In this document: piece after piece, positions 48,016-60,302 of the stretch
Layout of the letters: every line of letters starts with the position of its first letter
How positions within the stretch are numbered: position 1 is the first letter of the stretch
From: Daedaleopsis sinensis
Taxonomy: Eukaryota; Basidiomycota; Agaricomycetes; Polyporales; Polyporaceae
NCBI GenBank assembly: GCA_033807695.1
Contig: CM066306.1
Coordinates: 1,426,001 to 1,490,000, forward strand
Direction of reading: 5' to 3'
DNA length: 64,000 bases
The notes under the pieces: generated by a model
What the model saw: the letters and a program-made list of their open reading frames with translations, nothing else
Databases searched by the model: none
What the model was told of the DNA's origin: nothing
Program-made: the position numbers and the translations under genes

Positions 48016-49314
48016 GGGAGAGCAGCGACAGACGCAGACGCCCGTGTGCGGCGGGTGGGCGCCAGAGCGGCGGTCGCGTGTGCCACGATGTCCTTGTCCA
48101 TCAACCTCGCTCTCCTCCCCTTCTCCCCGGCCCGCTCCTCGAAGCTGCCACGAGGATCCAGCGAAGGAACCTGATCGCCAGAAGAGAACGTCGCGCAAAC
48201 CACTTCGCGGAACCACCGCGCACGGACCCTTCCTGCCTCCCGCCGCTATAATCTCTATCGCGATCGATATGGTGCTGCAGTATACAGCTACAAGCCAACC
48301 TCGCACGCTCGGCCCCGGGTACGTCGCCTGCTTTCCGCTGCTGTCGGACTTGCGGTCGAATTATTTCATTATTGAGGTCTCAGATCGTTGACAACTTGCT
48401 GCGCCGCCCTCATTGCAAGTTCGGTGTACCTCTCGCCGTCAGACCTGAGGCTGCGCACACCCGCCGCCACCCTGCACGCGTAAGCGTTAATACACCCTCC
48501 TGTCCACCCTCACCGTCCCGATGTCACTCCGTGTCCAGCCTAATAGCAGCCCGAGCCACTCGTAATCAGCACGAGATCATGTTCCGAGGCACATCGCTGC
48601 CCTCATCTCCTCTCCTGCGATCTACCTGTTGCTTCTGAATCCGCTGAACATCACGGATGGCTCTCCAGGGGCGTGTGCTCGAGCAGTCGCATTTCGCTCG
48701 CCAGCGTCATCGCCCAGAGCACTAGGAGGCAAATCTCCTTCTTAGGCTTAGGAACAAGACGCCTCCCAGGTATCGCTCGTCCCCGCCCCCGTGTTTGTCA
48801 CCAACTGAACATGTAGACAGGACTCAGAGTTCTAGTCCGCTGCGCGGGCGATGGGCATGCCGTTACCCCCTGCCAGGAGCGGTCGGTATGCCGCCTCACT
48901 CGTCTTCTCTCCGCTTCTCGGGCTCCCTCGGCGGTGCGGCCTCCTGCTGCATCAGGAGCCATACCCTGCTCTATTGCAACCTTGGCGCCCTCTAGCTAGA
49001 GACGCTATTGATATCTTCACCGCGGGCTGTGCGCGTACAACGCTTACGCTAGCCCGTTTTCGTGTCCGGAACCATTTTACTGACCAACCTATCCCACCGC
49101 ACGGCGCAGAAGCACCGGGGCCCCTCCGTGCCCATGGTATATGCAGCCTGCATGGTCACGGCACACCGACGGGGCGGCCAGCGAAGCCCAGAGCGGAGTT
49201 GGCTAGCGTCGGGAAGAGAAGAGGGCTCGAGTTCCGCCGTCGTACGTACACCGCTCCCCTCACGCGACGGGGACCCTTGGTCACTGTGTTTGACCGCTGA
49301 ATCTGGGCCCTTAG

Positions 49315-49452
49315 ATGCATCTGAACTTTGTGGCAATTGTGTCCCTCGTGGCCACCGTCTGCATTCCAAGTGCCACTGCAGCGTTTTGCGCCCGTGCAAC
49401 TGTGGCCTCGGAACCCTGTCGGCTGCCCCGACAGCCTCCGTTGAGGGCGTAG
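49315..49452 (+). CDS. Possible signal-peptide exon or short secreted peptide
   Basis: A 45-residue frame starts with MHLNFVAIVSLVATVC and a SATA end that would make a good secretory signal with cleavage near residue 22, followed by a short stretch with two Cys. Frames downstream are protein-like in patches but no splice chain could be fixed. It could be exon 1 of a secreted protein, a decayed one, or chance. Confidence 0.22.
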   Translation: MHLNFVAIVSLVATVCIPSATAAFCARATVASEPCRLPRQPPLRA

Positions 49453-50131
49453 GGCCGCAGCGGACATACGTTTGGGGCGACAGCTATCGTTGGACTGCCG
49501 GAAACTATGATAAGTTTGCAAAGCTGATGCTCTCAAGCCGTCCAGCTTCCCTGCTTCTAGCGTCCTGGCCCTTCACCAGTCCAAGCACTCAGGGTCTAGC
49601 TTGGGCGGTGCTCCCACGCTCTATGCCAGGATCCGTCCATCTGTCTGTCCAGGGTGGTGCACTCTTACGTTGCTGCTGCGGTACGCAACCTCCATGAAGT
49701 TTGAACACTGCTCGCAGAATCGTGCTCGGCGGCGGCATGACTCATGTGTTTCCCCCAAGGGTAAGTTCGTCTTCTCGGATGGTTACGCCGACCGCTGGCA
49801 TGCTTCCTGCCTCGACGCACAATTTGTCATTCCCCTGCACCGGGGAAGTAGATCGCGGTTCTATCTGGCGTCCAGGCGTCCAGCTGTCCACGACAGAAAT
49901 TCGTCTTCTCAAATTTCGTGAACAAATTTTTCCCTAAGTTCACGGAACAGGGTGCAAAACAGGGATCATCGGACTCCGTGTCAACGCCGACTATGTTGAC
50001 ATGCGAACGGCATTCGCCCTGTGAGATCTATAGCATGTGAGAGTTTGTGTTTTGTATAAGTCAAACCACATTTACATTCCCAGTGGCACGGTACCTGGCA
50101 CTAGTACGGTGGTAACCCAGCACCGTGAAAG

Positions 50132-50684
50132 CTCGTACAAATTCTGTCATTGCGGTCCACAGCTTCACTTGGATCTCTCTCTGACTCGGTCTCCTGGAAT
50201 AACGGACTTTCATCACCAGCCGCTGAACTGTCGCTGTACAGACGTTCTATGCGACGACCGCAGCAAACCTCCGATTTCATTTTAGAGTTGGACCAGCCTG
50301 CAACCAGCAGCAAGTTCTGTGTGACGTGCCAAGCCGACCTCCTGGTAAGCCATCGTCTCAACATACTTATTCCGTCCCATCGTGCTCACAGCCGCTGGCG
50401 CCTGCCTCTCCTTTCAGGTGCGCTCTCTTGCTACGCCCGCCACAACGGAGCTTCAACACAACGTAAGGGCATTACGTCCGGCGGCCCTTTTGGAGACAAC
50501 GTTAGTCAGGGGCATTCTTTCAGCCGAACTGCACTCTGACAGGCCACAGCTGCGACTTCCCAGCTCTTCGCAGACACCACACCGCATCGAGGCAGATCCA
50601 CGCTCCTGTCCGACTGCAACTCCGCACTCGGACGGCATCGCGACCGTCACTCGCGCCCTTGCGCCCTTCTCGCACATCGATTGA
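50132..50684 (+). CDS. Possible two-exon fragment of an unrecognised protein
   Basis: The frame is open from 50129; exon ~50132-50344 ends at a GTAAGC donor, and a 73-nt intron with a pyrimidine-rich CTTTCAG end leads to 50418-50684 in the same frame, ending in a stop. The first part contains RRSMRRPQQTSDFILELDQP and FCVTCQADLL; the second is Ser/Thr/Pro-rich. No start codon was identified, so further 5' exons would be needed. No family is recognised. Confidence 0.25.
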
Positions 50685-52465
50685 CCGCGAGGAAGCTTGA
50701 CGGAGTTCCTGATTTTCCCATTGGCACCCACGCCCGACTCCGCTGATACAGGACTCCCGCACGCTCATGTCCGCAGCGACGCACGACCTGTATTTCGCCC
50801 CGCGCATCGTCAGGCTGCTACAGCTGCAGCGCGCTTCGGCTCGCAAGACCCGCCGCCATCGTAATACTGCATCACACAGCGCCCCCGGGGTGCTGAGTCC
50901 CGCCCCTCCCGCGCCCCGGACCCGACAGGCCTCCCGACGTCATTTCGCGGAATCGCCGTCCCGACGTCGTCGCGCGTGCGCTTGGCGCACAGCTTCTGCA
51001 TTCTCGCCATCTGCATCGATGTCAAACGGAACGCATCGGCGCCGCCGAGGCCCGCAATATGCACTCAGCGAGTACATTGCCATTGCCATTGCCGGGTTTG
51101 CCCAAAGCTCTCGCCTCTACCAAACTTGGCCGGCCTCGGCCACCCGCCGCCCGCCGCTCACGATCGCCAAGTACTAGCATCTCACGGCCTCGTCGTTCCA
51201 ATCCTGTCCTACATGCGACACGATGGCTCCGAATCTTCTCCATCGGCCGCATGGAGGAAGGTGCTAAACGTCCAAGCCGGGCTACGCGCTCATCGTCGGC
51301 CGCTCCACATGGTCGCTGGCGAGCGGTGAATAACTGTTCCCCGAGAGACGCCTGTCCGCGGCATCTATCTATCGATCCACCCCGATACATCCCCCAGCGT
51401 GCGCGACTCTGCACTGCATGCACGATGGCAAGGGGAAGCACGGCGCACGGCTCGCGCGTTCGATGGGACGCGTTTTGCCCGCGGCGTCCGCAAACTTCAA
51501 AGGAAAGGGAGTCGAAGATCCATGCCCGCAACGTTTCGTGCCCCGCGGACCATCGGCCATCGGCATCTAAACAGGCTTTGCTCCGAGCTTGAGCTCGACC
51601 AGGCAGACTCATTCCGACTCCGACCCCGCATCGCAAGGAAGAAGGAACCGCAAACGCACCCGCCCGCGGTGAGTACGTACTTCCGCTCGCTTTGCAACTC
51701 AGCCCGGCGTTCCTGTGACATCGTGCACGCAGCGCAACACATGTACATGTACATGCACTCGCGCTGCTGCAATTTTTCTGCGAACATCGCAGCGAGAATG
51801 GGGCACGGTGACCGCGGCGGCCTGCAAACATCTGCTAGGCCATCGGAGCTTCAGGCTTTCAGGCCTACAGGAGAGGAAGGCAGCTAGCCGCACTGCGTCG
51901 CGCGGCCGACATTCATGCGCTTGACAAGGCCTGACAGTGACACGAAACGGCGTCTAGTAGGGGCGTTGACAGATGGCCAGCGCGTCGCGGAGCGCGTGCC
52001 TTGTCTAACAGAGGTCTCGGGACGCGGACGCGGACGTGATGCGCAGAGCGGCTGTTGACCTTGCAGGGAGCCCGGGGCGTGGGCCCGCCCCCCGCTCGAG
52101 CTGGAGCGAGCTGCAGAAGCGTCTGCGTCCGCGGTTCCGCGCGAGCCTGATCACGCCGTCATTGTCTTCGTGGCGTTTCGCCCCCGCTCTGGTAAGCGGA
52201 ACGTACCACTTGACACACCTGCACATATGCATAGCGCAAATGGTTCGGGCGGTTGCTGGGTGCCCGAGCCCGCGCTTCACAGGTCTTTCCTTGATGATCG
52301 TCATGGAGCCATGGGCTGCCTGTCGGTTATGCTATTTTGCCATCTTTCTCGGGAAACGTCAGCTTGCGTTGAAGCTTGAAGGGAAGCGGTCGTTGACTCG
52401 TTGTGCCGCCTTCGGACGTACATGCGCCCGAGGAGACGAGACGAAATCTGCGCCGCATATATTGA

Positions 52466-53395
52466 TTGATGCTCGCAGACTCGGTCGTCTGTCGTCCGTG
52501 CGTCAACGGTGGTGTGCTTGTGTGTGTTCCTCGCTGGCCGGAGCACCCGCAAGAACATCGCGTGCAGACGCCTGCGGGCACATCACATGTGCTTGCGCTC
52601 AGTCTACGGAGGAACGCCGTGCGCAATGCGCATGGACAGTGCACGTCATCGCGTCATGAATCGGGGCACTTTGACAAATCTGCGATGCCCACCCTATCCT
52701 CACGGGAGCCGCTGGGCTCACATGTCGCGGAACGAACATATTCTAACGTAAGTATCGGAGGATGCTGCTGTAGCTGCTGTACACATGGGCGGGCTGTTGA
52801 GCATCAGGAAGTGGCTCGAGCATTCAGCAACACTCTATCACAAGCGGATGAGATGAATGACCCGCTCGAACTCCGAGCACCCGGCCCATCGTTGTCATCC
52901 TGCATTGACATCTACGCGGTGGGGCATCGGCCAGCAGCCGGGGTCCGTGTATTCAATTTCACAATGAGTGGAAATACGTTGAGCGGCGATGATGCTATCC
53001 CACTGATTAGCCTCGCGCTAAGGCCCAAAAACGTATGTAGTCTCTGACTGATACGTGTTCGGGATCGAAAGGGGACGGATCTGGACAGCAACACGACTTG
53101 TTCAGTGCCCCATCCAGTCTGTAGGCCGACTTGGTCACACACTCCATACGAACAATCTCTCTTTGCCATCCGCGAGTTTGCTGCGTTAGTCCGTGCACGA
53201 CCGCCTGACTTCATGTCGCACCTTTCTATCATTTATTCGGCACGGACCTACAGTATGCCAGTGTTGACAACATGCTATGTTCACAGATATGTCTTTCAAA
53301 CCGTCGCTAAGGGCTCATGGCGAATGTCTGGATCGATAACATTCTCGCTCGGACCCTTCTTCGTATACTTGGCACTTCTTCGCCAATCCTTATGA
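52466..53395 (+). other. Protein-like frames, possible unresolved multi-exon gene
   Basis: A frame ending near 53036 contains HQEVARAFSNTLSQADEMND and VRVFNFTMSGNTLSGDDAIP before a GTATGT donor. A second frame at 53105-53395 contains YEQSLFAIREFAALVRARPP. The pattern is reminiscent of leucine-rich parts of agaricomycete F-box proteins, but the two cannot be joined cleanly: the only acceptor that keeps both frames leaves a 39-nt intron. A further GTAAGT donor at 53647 and open frames to 53943 suggest more exons or a decaying gene. Confidence 0.22.
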
Positions 53396-56300
53396 CCAGG
53401 ACTGATGTTGCCACGCAGCGTAGCACTCTACTACGACTCGCATGATCAATCGCAGAAGTTCCAGCGTCTCGTAATAGATGTGCCCGATGGCGGTCAGACG
53501 AGATACTCATCGAGTCTCTGCTAGGTTACCTCCTTCTCGTGACCTCTGCTTTCTGTGCACGGCGATCACGTTGACTCGGCATCATCAGGCGCACGCAGAG
53601 TTCCGCAGTGCCGACGAGAGCGAGATTCTCTTAGCCACGACGCGCGTAAGTATCCCTATGACTATGTTACCGCTGCGCGTATTTACGTTTAGCTTTCTTC
53701 CGTCCGTGGGCGGTGGCTGATGCGATGATAGGCTCATTGACTTGCCGCCAGACGACCAAGGACTACCTACATGTCTCGGTGTCCCGTCTGTGGACCGTCT
53801 TGCTTATACCGGCAGCGGCGATGGAGCCCGAACTCGGCCGACGGCACTACGATTTCGGTGTGGTCTGGTGCGCAGCACGGCTCCTGCTGCGCCGGGCTCT
53901 GAGTAAGGCGTCGTTAATTCCGATGGCCGCACCTTCGAAGTGAGTGTCGTCGTCGCGTTATCGTCGCTGTTTTCGTCACCGAATATGACTGGAACGCTCT
54001 GGCACGCTCAGGCCGAGTCCCGCGGGCGGCCTCGCGCGGCGCGCGCAACTATCAATATCCTTCTTCGCCGTTGTGCGTCGGACGGGCACGTACGTGCCGT
54101 TGCCGGCATCAGTATCTCAAGGCTCAAGCTCGGCATCGGATGCAGTACGGTCTGTCTCTGCTTATGTGAACGGACTCCTAGCAGGGAGCCGGAGTTGGGT
54201 TCGCCTTGCATGCTGATTGAGGTTAGCGCATGCACCGTGTACGATGGATGTCCCATGAAAGTTCGTGAACCGCTACTGCTCCCATCTCGAAGCCACCTGC
54301 AGATCTCCGAACACGCATCGCGGGATAGTTCCAGTCTGAAAATGCATTCGCCGATCAGGTGGAAGCCCGCATATTTAGTTGAATTAGGTCCTCAACCCCC
54401 TCCGACTCCATGAACGCGTCCGCTCGGGTTGTTTGGTGAGTGGGCAACAACGACGAATTGGAAAGCTAAATCCAATTCGATAGCAGCCAGCATCCAGGTT
54501 GATCGGACCGAAGCTCGAGCCACAAATTACTACCCTCAGATCCTGCCGTCCGAGATGTTATTCAAACTCGTGCGGTTACGCGCATCTCATCGCAACCATA
54601 CAAGGAATCGGGTTATGCGAACACGAGAGCTCCGAGGAGCTTCGGCATAGCGTGAATCTCATTGACAATGATAGCCAGCAGAAGTGTCGGCTAATGCGAC
54701 TTCGCGTCAGCTTCGCGGCAACTGCCAGGTTGCTCTCTTTGGGTGTAATCTCACGAGAGGACCGCTGACCACTTAACATGCGCCTCAGCTCACGGGACTC
54801 TCTCTGGAGTTGGTGACGCGATGTCGGCGGAAGCGTCACCCGACCGCCGTTCAGCAATGCGACAACGAAGGCGGATACTTATACGATGGTACTCGGTACT
54901 CATATGTAGCCAACGCTGCGACCGGATGGACGCTACTGCTACGCCACGAGGTTTACGTCGTCCGACCTCGCTGTAACTATCGTCCACCGCCGGTATCGTG
55001 AGTATCGTCCTGCTATATTACTGGTCGTGCACTGCCGTCTCACATCCGGCAGGGTGTTATAGGGTGTCATGCGCAAATTCGTTACAACTTGAAACAACAC
55101 GGCTCAGATGAGATTTCGAATTCTTGCAGGGCCCGAGTCTGACGTCTAAGTCTTGCCCAATCATGGCGCTTCCTGTGTTCCTGCTAGTAAAACGAGGGGG
55201 TTCGGTTCGGCGAGTAAGTACATTGTAGAGCGATCACTACTAGTACTGACTCATGTCCGATCTTCCAGCAGCCCTATCGGGCCACCCGACCGGACGATCA
55301 GGTCCATCCATGTTTTGCGCAGGCAGGCACCTCGCCCGACGCGTCGGCTTCCGGCTCAGTGGTTATGCGCGCCCGACGTCTTGGCAACGTCTAGAGCAGG
55401 GAGGAACCGAGATATGCGACTGACACTAAGTAGGAACAGCCGGATCAGGCCTGAGATAAGAACTTACCTCCGAAGTTTCTATCAAACGCGAGTACTTATT
55501 CCAGTCTAAGTAAGTAATCAAGCTCAGGGGCCGTGCGATGGAAATGACGACGATGAAGCATTGTATCAGCGCAAATCGCAGGTTGACACACTAAATGAGT
55601 GTGTGACGATGGGGCTTGGCTATAGGCACGATCGATATGCTCCTCGTGACCCCGCGTACATCGCAACACTACTAATACTAATAGCTGCTCGATGCGCACC
55701 CAATTGCAATTGCAGCATGTAGCACATACAGGTTGTAGGTATGATGCATTGATGATTCATGCACACATCACTCTCAGGAACCTCCCAACAGTACTAGTGT
55801 CGACGTCAATATTAATCGATGGGTGCGCTGTGCATTTCAAAATCACTATGTCCTGCACGTAGATACGTCACAGTACTAGTGCCAGCAGTGCATTGCCTTG
55901 CATTGCTCGGGCTGCTAGTACTTGAAAGCTAGTAAGTACCATGACTGGTCAGGAATATCAATCATACACGCTCATCGGATCAGACGACTGCAGCTGTATA
56001 CCTTACCGCGTGCGGTCGTGTCCATGCTCTTGGCTCCAAATTGGCTTTCTAGCTGATACAGTTGGATACAGATGGCACTAAGCAGCAGGCTATCCATATC
56101 AAGAGCATCATGAGCAGGCTTCATGCATTCGCCTCGCAAGTATTGAAACTGACGTCTACAACGTATAGCACAAACAAGATCGATCCAGGGTGTTCCCGTA
56201 GCTAGTGGACTACCGTCAAACGCATAGCATATAGCTGCAATGAACGGATCGTATCCTCAGGATCTAAAGCCCCATTGCGCTGATCGACTGCGACCCCAGA

Positions 56301-56999
56301 GCGGTAGAGCTGCACAACACCGGCAGTTCGAACTTCGAAGTTTGCACGCACAGTCGCGGTGCTGTTGCTTAATAACGTAGCAATCGAATTCGTCAGCAAC
56401 AACAGGTAGCGTACAGCGTACAGCGGGCGACGTGGGGGTGGGCTATGTATACGTAACGAACAACAACAGCGCGACAGCTAGAGATACTACTCGTATAGAT
56501 ACAGCGATACGTATACATGTTCTGCGACAGCGATCAGAGCGACATCGAGAGTCCGTCCAGGCTCGTCTGCCATGCGATGTGGGTAGGGATGGAGGAACGG
56601 TCCTAGGATGTGAGAGCACGAGATGCGGGATGCGAGAGACAGAGCAGAGACAGATTGAAATGATGGGATAGCGAATTGACGTATGTGAGCGGAGGGAGGG
56701 GGTGTCCGGTGGGAAGTTGTTTAGCATGGTGGGTGAGAGTGAGGTGAGTGATTGTGAGTGTGTGATAAGGATGTATGCCCAGGCGTGAGCGGGGATGAGA
56801 CTTCGGCCAGACCAGAACACCTCTTCACGGCGGCGGCCTCTCGTCCTCCGAGCCTGCCCAACACAGCAAGAGCGCCGTCCATAAACAGAATCAGCATCCA
56901 CGCCAGACAGCACTCACCGATCATTCTGGTCGCGACCTCGCGCGGGGGCGGTAACCAACCCCAATATCCACCGCGCGCCGCCTGCAGGGCTCCAGGGCC

Positions 57000-57980
57000 T
57001 CACCAGCGCGCCTTGGGGGAGGCGGAGTTTGGGAGGTTCCCGCTGCCATGTCCGGGCCCCGCCTTCTTCTTCCTGTGGTTCCTGCGCTTCCCCTTATGGG
57101 CGCCCGGGGCCCTGTGCGAGCCAGAAGCCGCGCCTGACAGTGACGGCGAAGGGGGGGAGGCGGCACGCGCGAACGTTGTGACATGCGCGGGGGCCGACCT
57201 CGGCGGGTTGGCGCCAGTGCCAGTGCCATTGGCATTGGCATGGGCGTGAAGGGAGGGGTGCGCTTGGAGCCTGTCGAGATAGACGTCGGCGTAGTTCCTG
57301 AACACACACCTCTCGCGGTCTTTCTCGTCGTACTCGGCCATCGTCGCCCAGACGCAGTGCCAGCCCTGCTCCTCCTCGAACTTGAGCGCGAACGCGGCAT
57401 GGCGCTGCGTCCACCTGTCCTCCTTCGCGCTCCGCTCATCCTTTCCGCTGTCGTTCCCAGACCCGGGCTGGACCTGGAAGGCCTTGTCGGAGAGCGTGAT
57501 CGAAGCCGCGTGCGAGATCGTGAGGCGGAGGTCGGCCACGCCGTTGGCCGCGCGCGGGTTGAGGATCGGCGAGTCGCTCTCGAGCATCTTGGGCACCCCG
57601 CGGTAGTGCGGGTCGTAGCCGACGACGAGCACCTGGAAGGCGCTGCCGTCGGAGAGGCTGAGGGTGATGCACGGGTGCGTGCGGGAGCGGCGGACGCGAG
57701 TGAGCTGCTTGCCTATGAGCGAGCCCGGGTCGACGCCGATTCCGTGCGGACGGGCGTCGCGCGTGAGTGCCCTGGTGCGCTGCGACGGTGGGGCTGCAGA
57801 GGCATGGACTTGCGAGCGTCGGTCCCGCGGGCCTGGAGGAAACGACGGGGCGTGTTTGAGCGAGAAGGGGGATGGAGGAGAGGTGGAGGGGGAGGTGGAT
57901 GGGCTGGACTCAGAGTAGAGGTCAGAGGACGAGCTGGTAGGGTCGAAGCTGCTCAGACTGGTGCTGCTGTAAGATGACAT
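57000..57980 (-). CDS. Protein of unknown function, single exon
   Basis: One uninterrupted frame of 326 residues from ATG at 57980. The N-terminal ~90 residues are Ser/Pro-rich. The core (about 115-265) is dense and ordered-looking: GIGVDPGSLIGKQLTRVRR, HPCITLSLSDGSAFQVLVVG, LRLTISHAASITLSDKAFQV, FALKFEEEQGWHCVWATMAE and CVFRNYADVYLDRLQAH. The tail is Gly/Ala-rich and ends with a basic KGKRRNHRKKKAG. This mixture of a conserved-looking core with disordered ends is typical of a real gene. I do not recognise a domain; no catalytic motif or membrane segment is visible. The basic tail could direct it to the nucleus. Confidence 0.65.
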   Translation of the reverse strand: MSSYSSTSLSSFDPTSSSSDLYSESSPSTSPSTSPPSPFSLKHAPSFPPGPRDRRSQVHASAAPPSQRTRALTRDARPHGIGVDPGSLIGKQLTRVRRSRTHPCITLSLSDGSAFQVLVVGYDPHYRGVPKMLESDSPILNPRAANGVADLRLTISHAASITLSDKAFQVQPGSGNDSGKDERSAKEDRWTQRHAAFALKFEEEQGWHCVWATMAEYDEKDRERCVFRNYADVYLDRLQAHPSLHAHANANGTGTGANPPRSAPAHVTTFARAASPPSPSLSGAASGSHRAPGAHKGKRRNHRKKKAGPGHGSGNLPNSASPKARW

Positions 57981-58890
57981 TCCGGCGAGTCTTTCCAGAG
58001 GGTCATTCGTGTGCTGAGTGTAGGCTGATCGCAGATGAGAGAGCCAGCGAAGATGACGAGGAGGGTAGGATGGGAGAGGGAGTGAGAGCAGGAGCCAGGC
58101 AGGAGCAGAGAGAGAAGCAGAGATGCAATCATCGGCCACCGTGGCCGCCCACACGGCCAAACTCGAGCAAACACCGCCGCTCGGCTACCACGCATCTCAT
58201 TGTTCCCGACCCCGCCGCATCGACCACAATGACGCGCACAACCTCCAACGCACAATGGGCGGACTGCACCGTGGAGCGCGACTGAGCCTGGTCGTCCGGA
58301 TCTATACTGCGCAAATGCGGGAACACCTAACGACAACAAAGCGCGACTCGGAGAGCGTGACGGGAATGGGGGGGATTGTTCACTGAACGACGGAAGCTGA
58401 CCGGTGAGCATCACTTGTCTCTGCCTCCTCACACGCATAAGTTGAGTACGCTCAGGTTGATGCCGCAGATCTGGCACCCTCAAGCTGCTCTACGCCTCGA
58501 TGCTTCTTCCGTCGAAACGACGAGGCCCCGCCTACTAGCAATTGGGGATCTGTCCTGGAAAAATCCTCCAAGTGCCTTCTTCTGTATGAGTTGCTCGTGA
58601 GTCTTGGCCGCTTAGCTGTAGTATCCACTCTGATTGATACTGGCCGAGTCCACAGCTCCAAGAAGTCTGTCCGTTGGTAGTACGTACGTTTGCCAGCTGC
58701 AATTACTGCTGCTTCGGTCGAGACGCACACGGTGAGTTCTCACATGTGTTGCAAAATCTTGTCAGGCTGACAAATCCTTTACGATTGGTAGATATCATGA
58801 ATCCCCCCACGATCTTCTTCAAGGCGGCCTCCCATTGACAATGCTGCACACTCCTCGACCGGGTTGTTTTTGACCGTACCAGCCCCCTAG
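57981..58890. other. Promoter side of the 326-residue gene, no other supported gene
   Basis: Contains short frames only. The stretch 58376-58680 has mildly protein-like translations in more than one frame that could belong to 5' exons of the plus-strand model that follows, but no chain could be fixed. Confidence 0.35.
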
Positions 58891-59373
58891 CGAGTTGCTT
58901 CTGCAGCCACCTGCTGGACCCTGGCTATTCGGAAAAGCCACAGTGACTCGACGACCTTCTGCAGTGCACCGCACCAGCTTCTCGTCCTCGCAAGTCAAAG
59001 ATTACAATCCAATCACCGTCCGCAAAGCGACGCTTCTTCGACTGCACGAGCATCTGCCCATCGTAGCGGAGCACTTGTAGTTTCGCTGGGGTATGCGATT
59101 CTGGTGAGTCTTTCCTATCACTCAGCGTGAGGGGGACGTGCTCATACGACGTGAACGCAGATCTACCATGTCACTAGACTATCGCCGCCACCACTATCTC
59201 AAGACTCGGACGATGATCGTCTAGCAGTATCTCCTTCATGGTACGCCGACAGGGAGATGAGCGGTCAGCTGCGCCGACAGAGAGATATACCTCTTGTGCA
59301 GAAATCTCGGATGCGTGGCGGAGACCCATCATCATCACAGCTCTCCGAGTCTCCAAGGATCTGCCCGACCTAA
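58891..59373 (+). CDS. Possible 3' exons of an unrecognised membrane protein
   Basis: Two frames join through a canonical 57-nt intron (GTGAGT at 59104, CGCAG ending at 59160): 58891-59103 and 59161-59373, the latter ending in TAA. The join creates a hydrophobic stretch SGALVVSLGYAILIYHV, long enough to cross a membrane, followed by a polar tail with SQDSDDDR and several Arg. Upstream exons and the start codon are not identified. The intron length and phase support it; coding potential is otherwise unproven. Confidence 0.3.
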
Positions 59374-59933
59374 CCGCCCAATCTTACACCACTCTGAACA
59401 ATTCGCGGGAGTTGATTTCTTTCGACGCACGCGCTGCTGAGAAGTGCAAGACAGCCAGCAGGGCCTCTGACTGAACTTCCTCACCCGGGACCCCTAGTAT
59501 GCAAACCCGACGCCGTCTCCCACGTGGTCTACCCCTCCTGGTGTAGTATCGTGTACATCCCTTTCAGGCTGAAGGATGGCTCCCTACACACCCAGCGCAA
59601 CGTGGCATACGGGGTGACTGGAATCTTGAACAATCCGTGAACACTCACGTCCGGACCCCCTCCTCCGCGTCGACCTGACCCCTTCGCCCTCTCTGAAGAC
59701 GGGCAGCGGCTCCGAGCTGATTGGGACCTTACCAGTACCACGCACGACCCTGCCGAGGTCCGAACGTGTGCAGCGGAGCAGACCGTGAGACCGCCTAGGA
59801 GGTGCCCGTAGCCACGTTCCGAGTCCGACCCCGGGATATCTGCCTCTCTGCTCGCGCAGCCCGCCCTCACGAATCGCGGGATGGACGGACACCGCCTGGG
59901 CTTCGGACAGTGGACACAACCATGGCACTCTAG

Positions 59934-60302
59934 GCCGTCCCTTCAGCCACGCGCTCACCCTTCCAAACCGTGACCCTCCCACCTTCAGTGGTCGCATGTT
60001 CACCATCGGGAATGACGTCCTCTAGAAGCACAAAATCGGAATTTCGGGACGTATGCGAGCAATCCCAGCTCAAACTCGCGGGGCGAAGGCCGCAGAGGCC
60101 GCAGAGTCGGACTCGCTCGTAGTGTACTCTGGACTTGTCTGAGCCGGGTCTGGCTGAGCAAGGGTACGCGCCATTCGGTGGACAATATCGCGCAGATCCA
60201 ACATCCAACATCCATGGCCTTTCCGTTCTTCCGGACGGGCGGTCGCGGTACGTCGCTACTACGTCTGCGTCGGATGCGACCGTCAAGCTGTACAGCTTCT
60301 AA
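59934..60302 (+). CDS. C-terminal exons of a probable WD-repeat-like protein
   Basis: Exons 59934-60050 and 60123-60302 are joined by a 72-nt intron with a GTATGC donor and a GTAG end, in phase 0. The last exon contains PFGGQYRADP, then HGLSVLPDGR, then YVATTSASDATVKLYSF before the stop. This ending has the shape of a WD40 blade (a His-Gly start, a DG turn, then SASDATVKLYSF). Upstream, candidate frames near 59640-59780 (PSPSLKTGSGSELIGTLPVP) look like further blades but could not be linked. I cannot name the protein. Good evidence that something is coded here, weak evidence for its extent. Confidence 0.4.

Larger units (their letters stand above)
48016..56999. other. 9-kb region without a confident gene
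   Basis: GC-rich and therefore full of long chance frames. Three places stand out and are listed separately (49315, 50132, 52466). I saw no terminal repeats, reverse transcriptase or transposase motifs, and no tRNA-like B box. Repeats seen: CATTGC units at 51080-51099, CATGTA units near 51741, and CAGTACTAGTG at 55789-55799 and 55871-55881. Confidence 0.45.

Noticed and set aside
51022..51831. 269-codon minus-strand frame
   Set aside because: Composition is Arg/Ser/Ala/Cys-rich as expected from random GC-rich DNA, with no motif or splice support.
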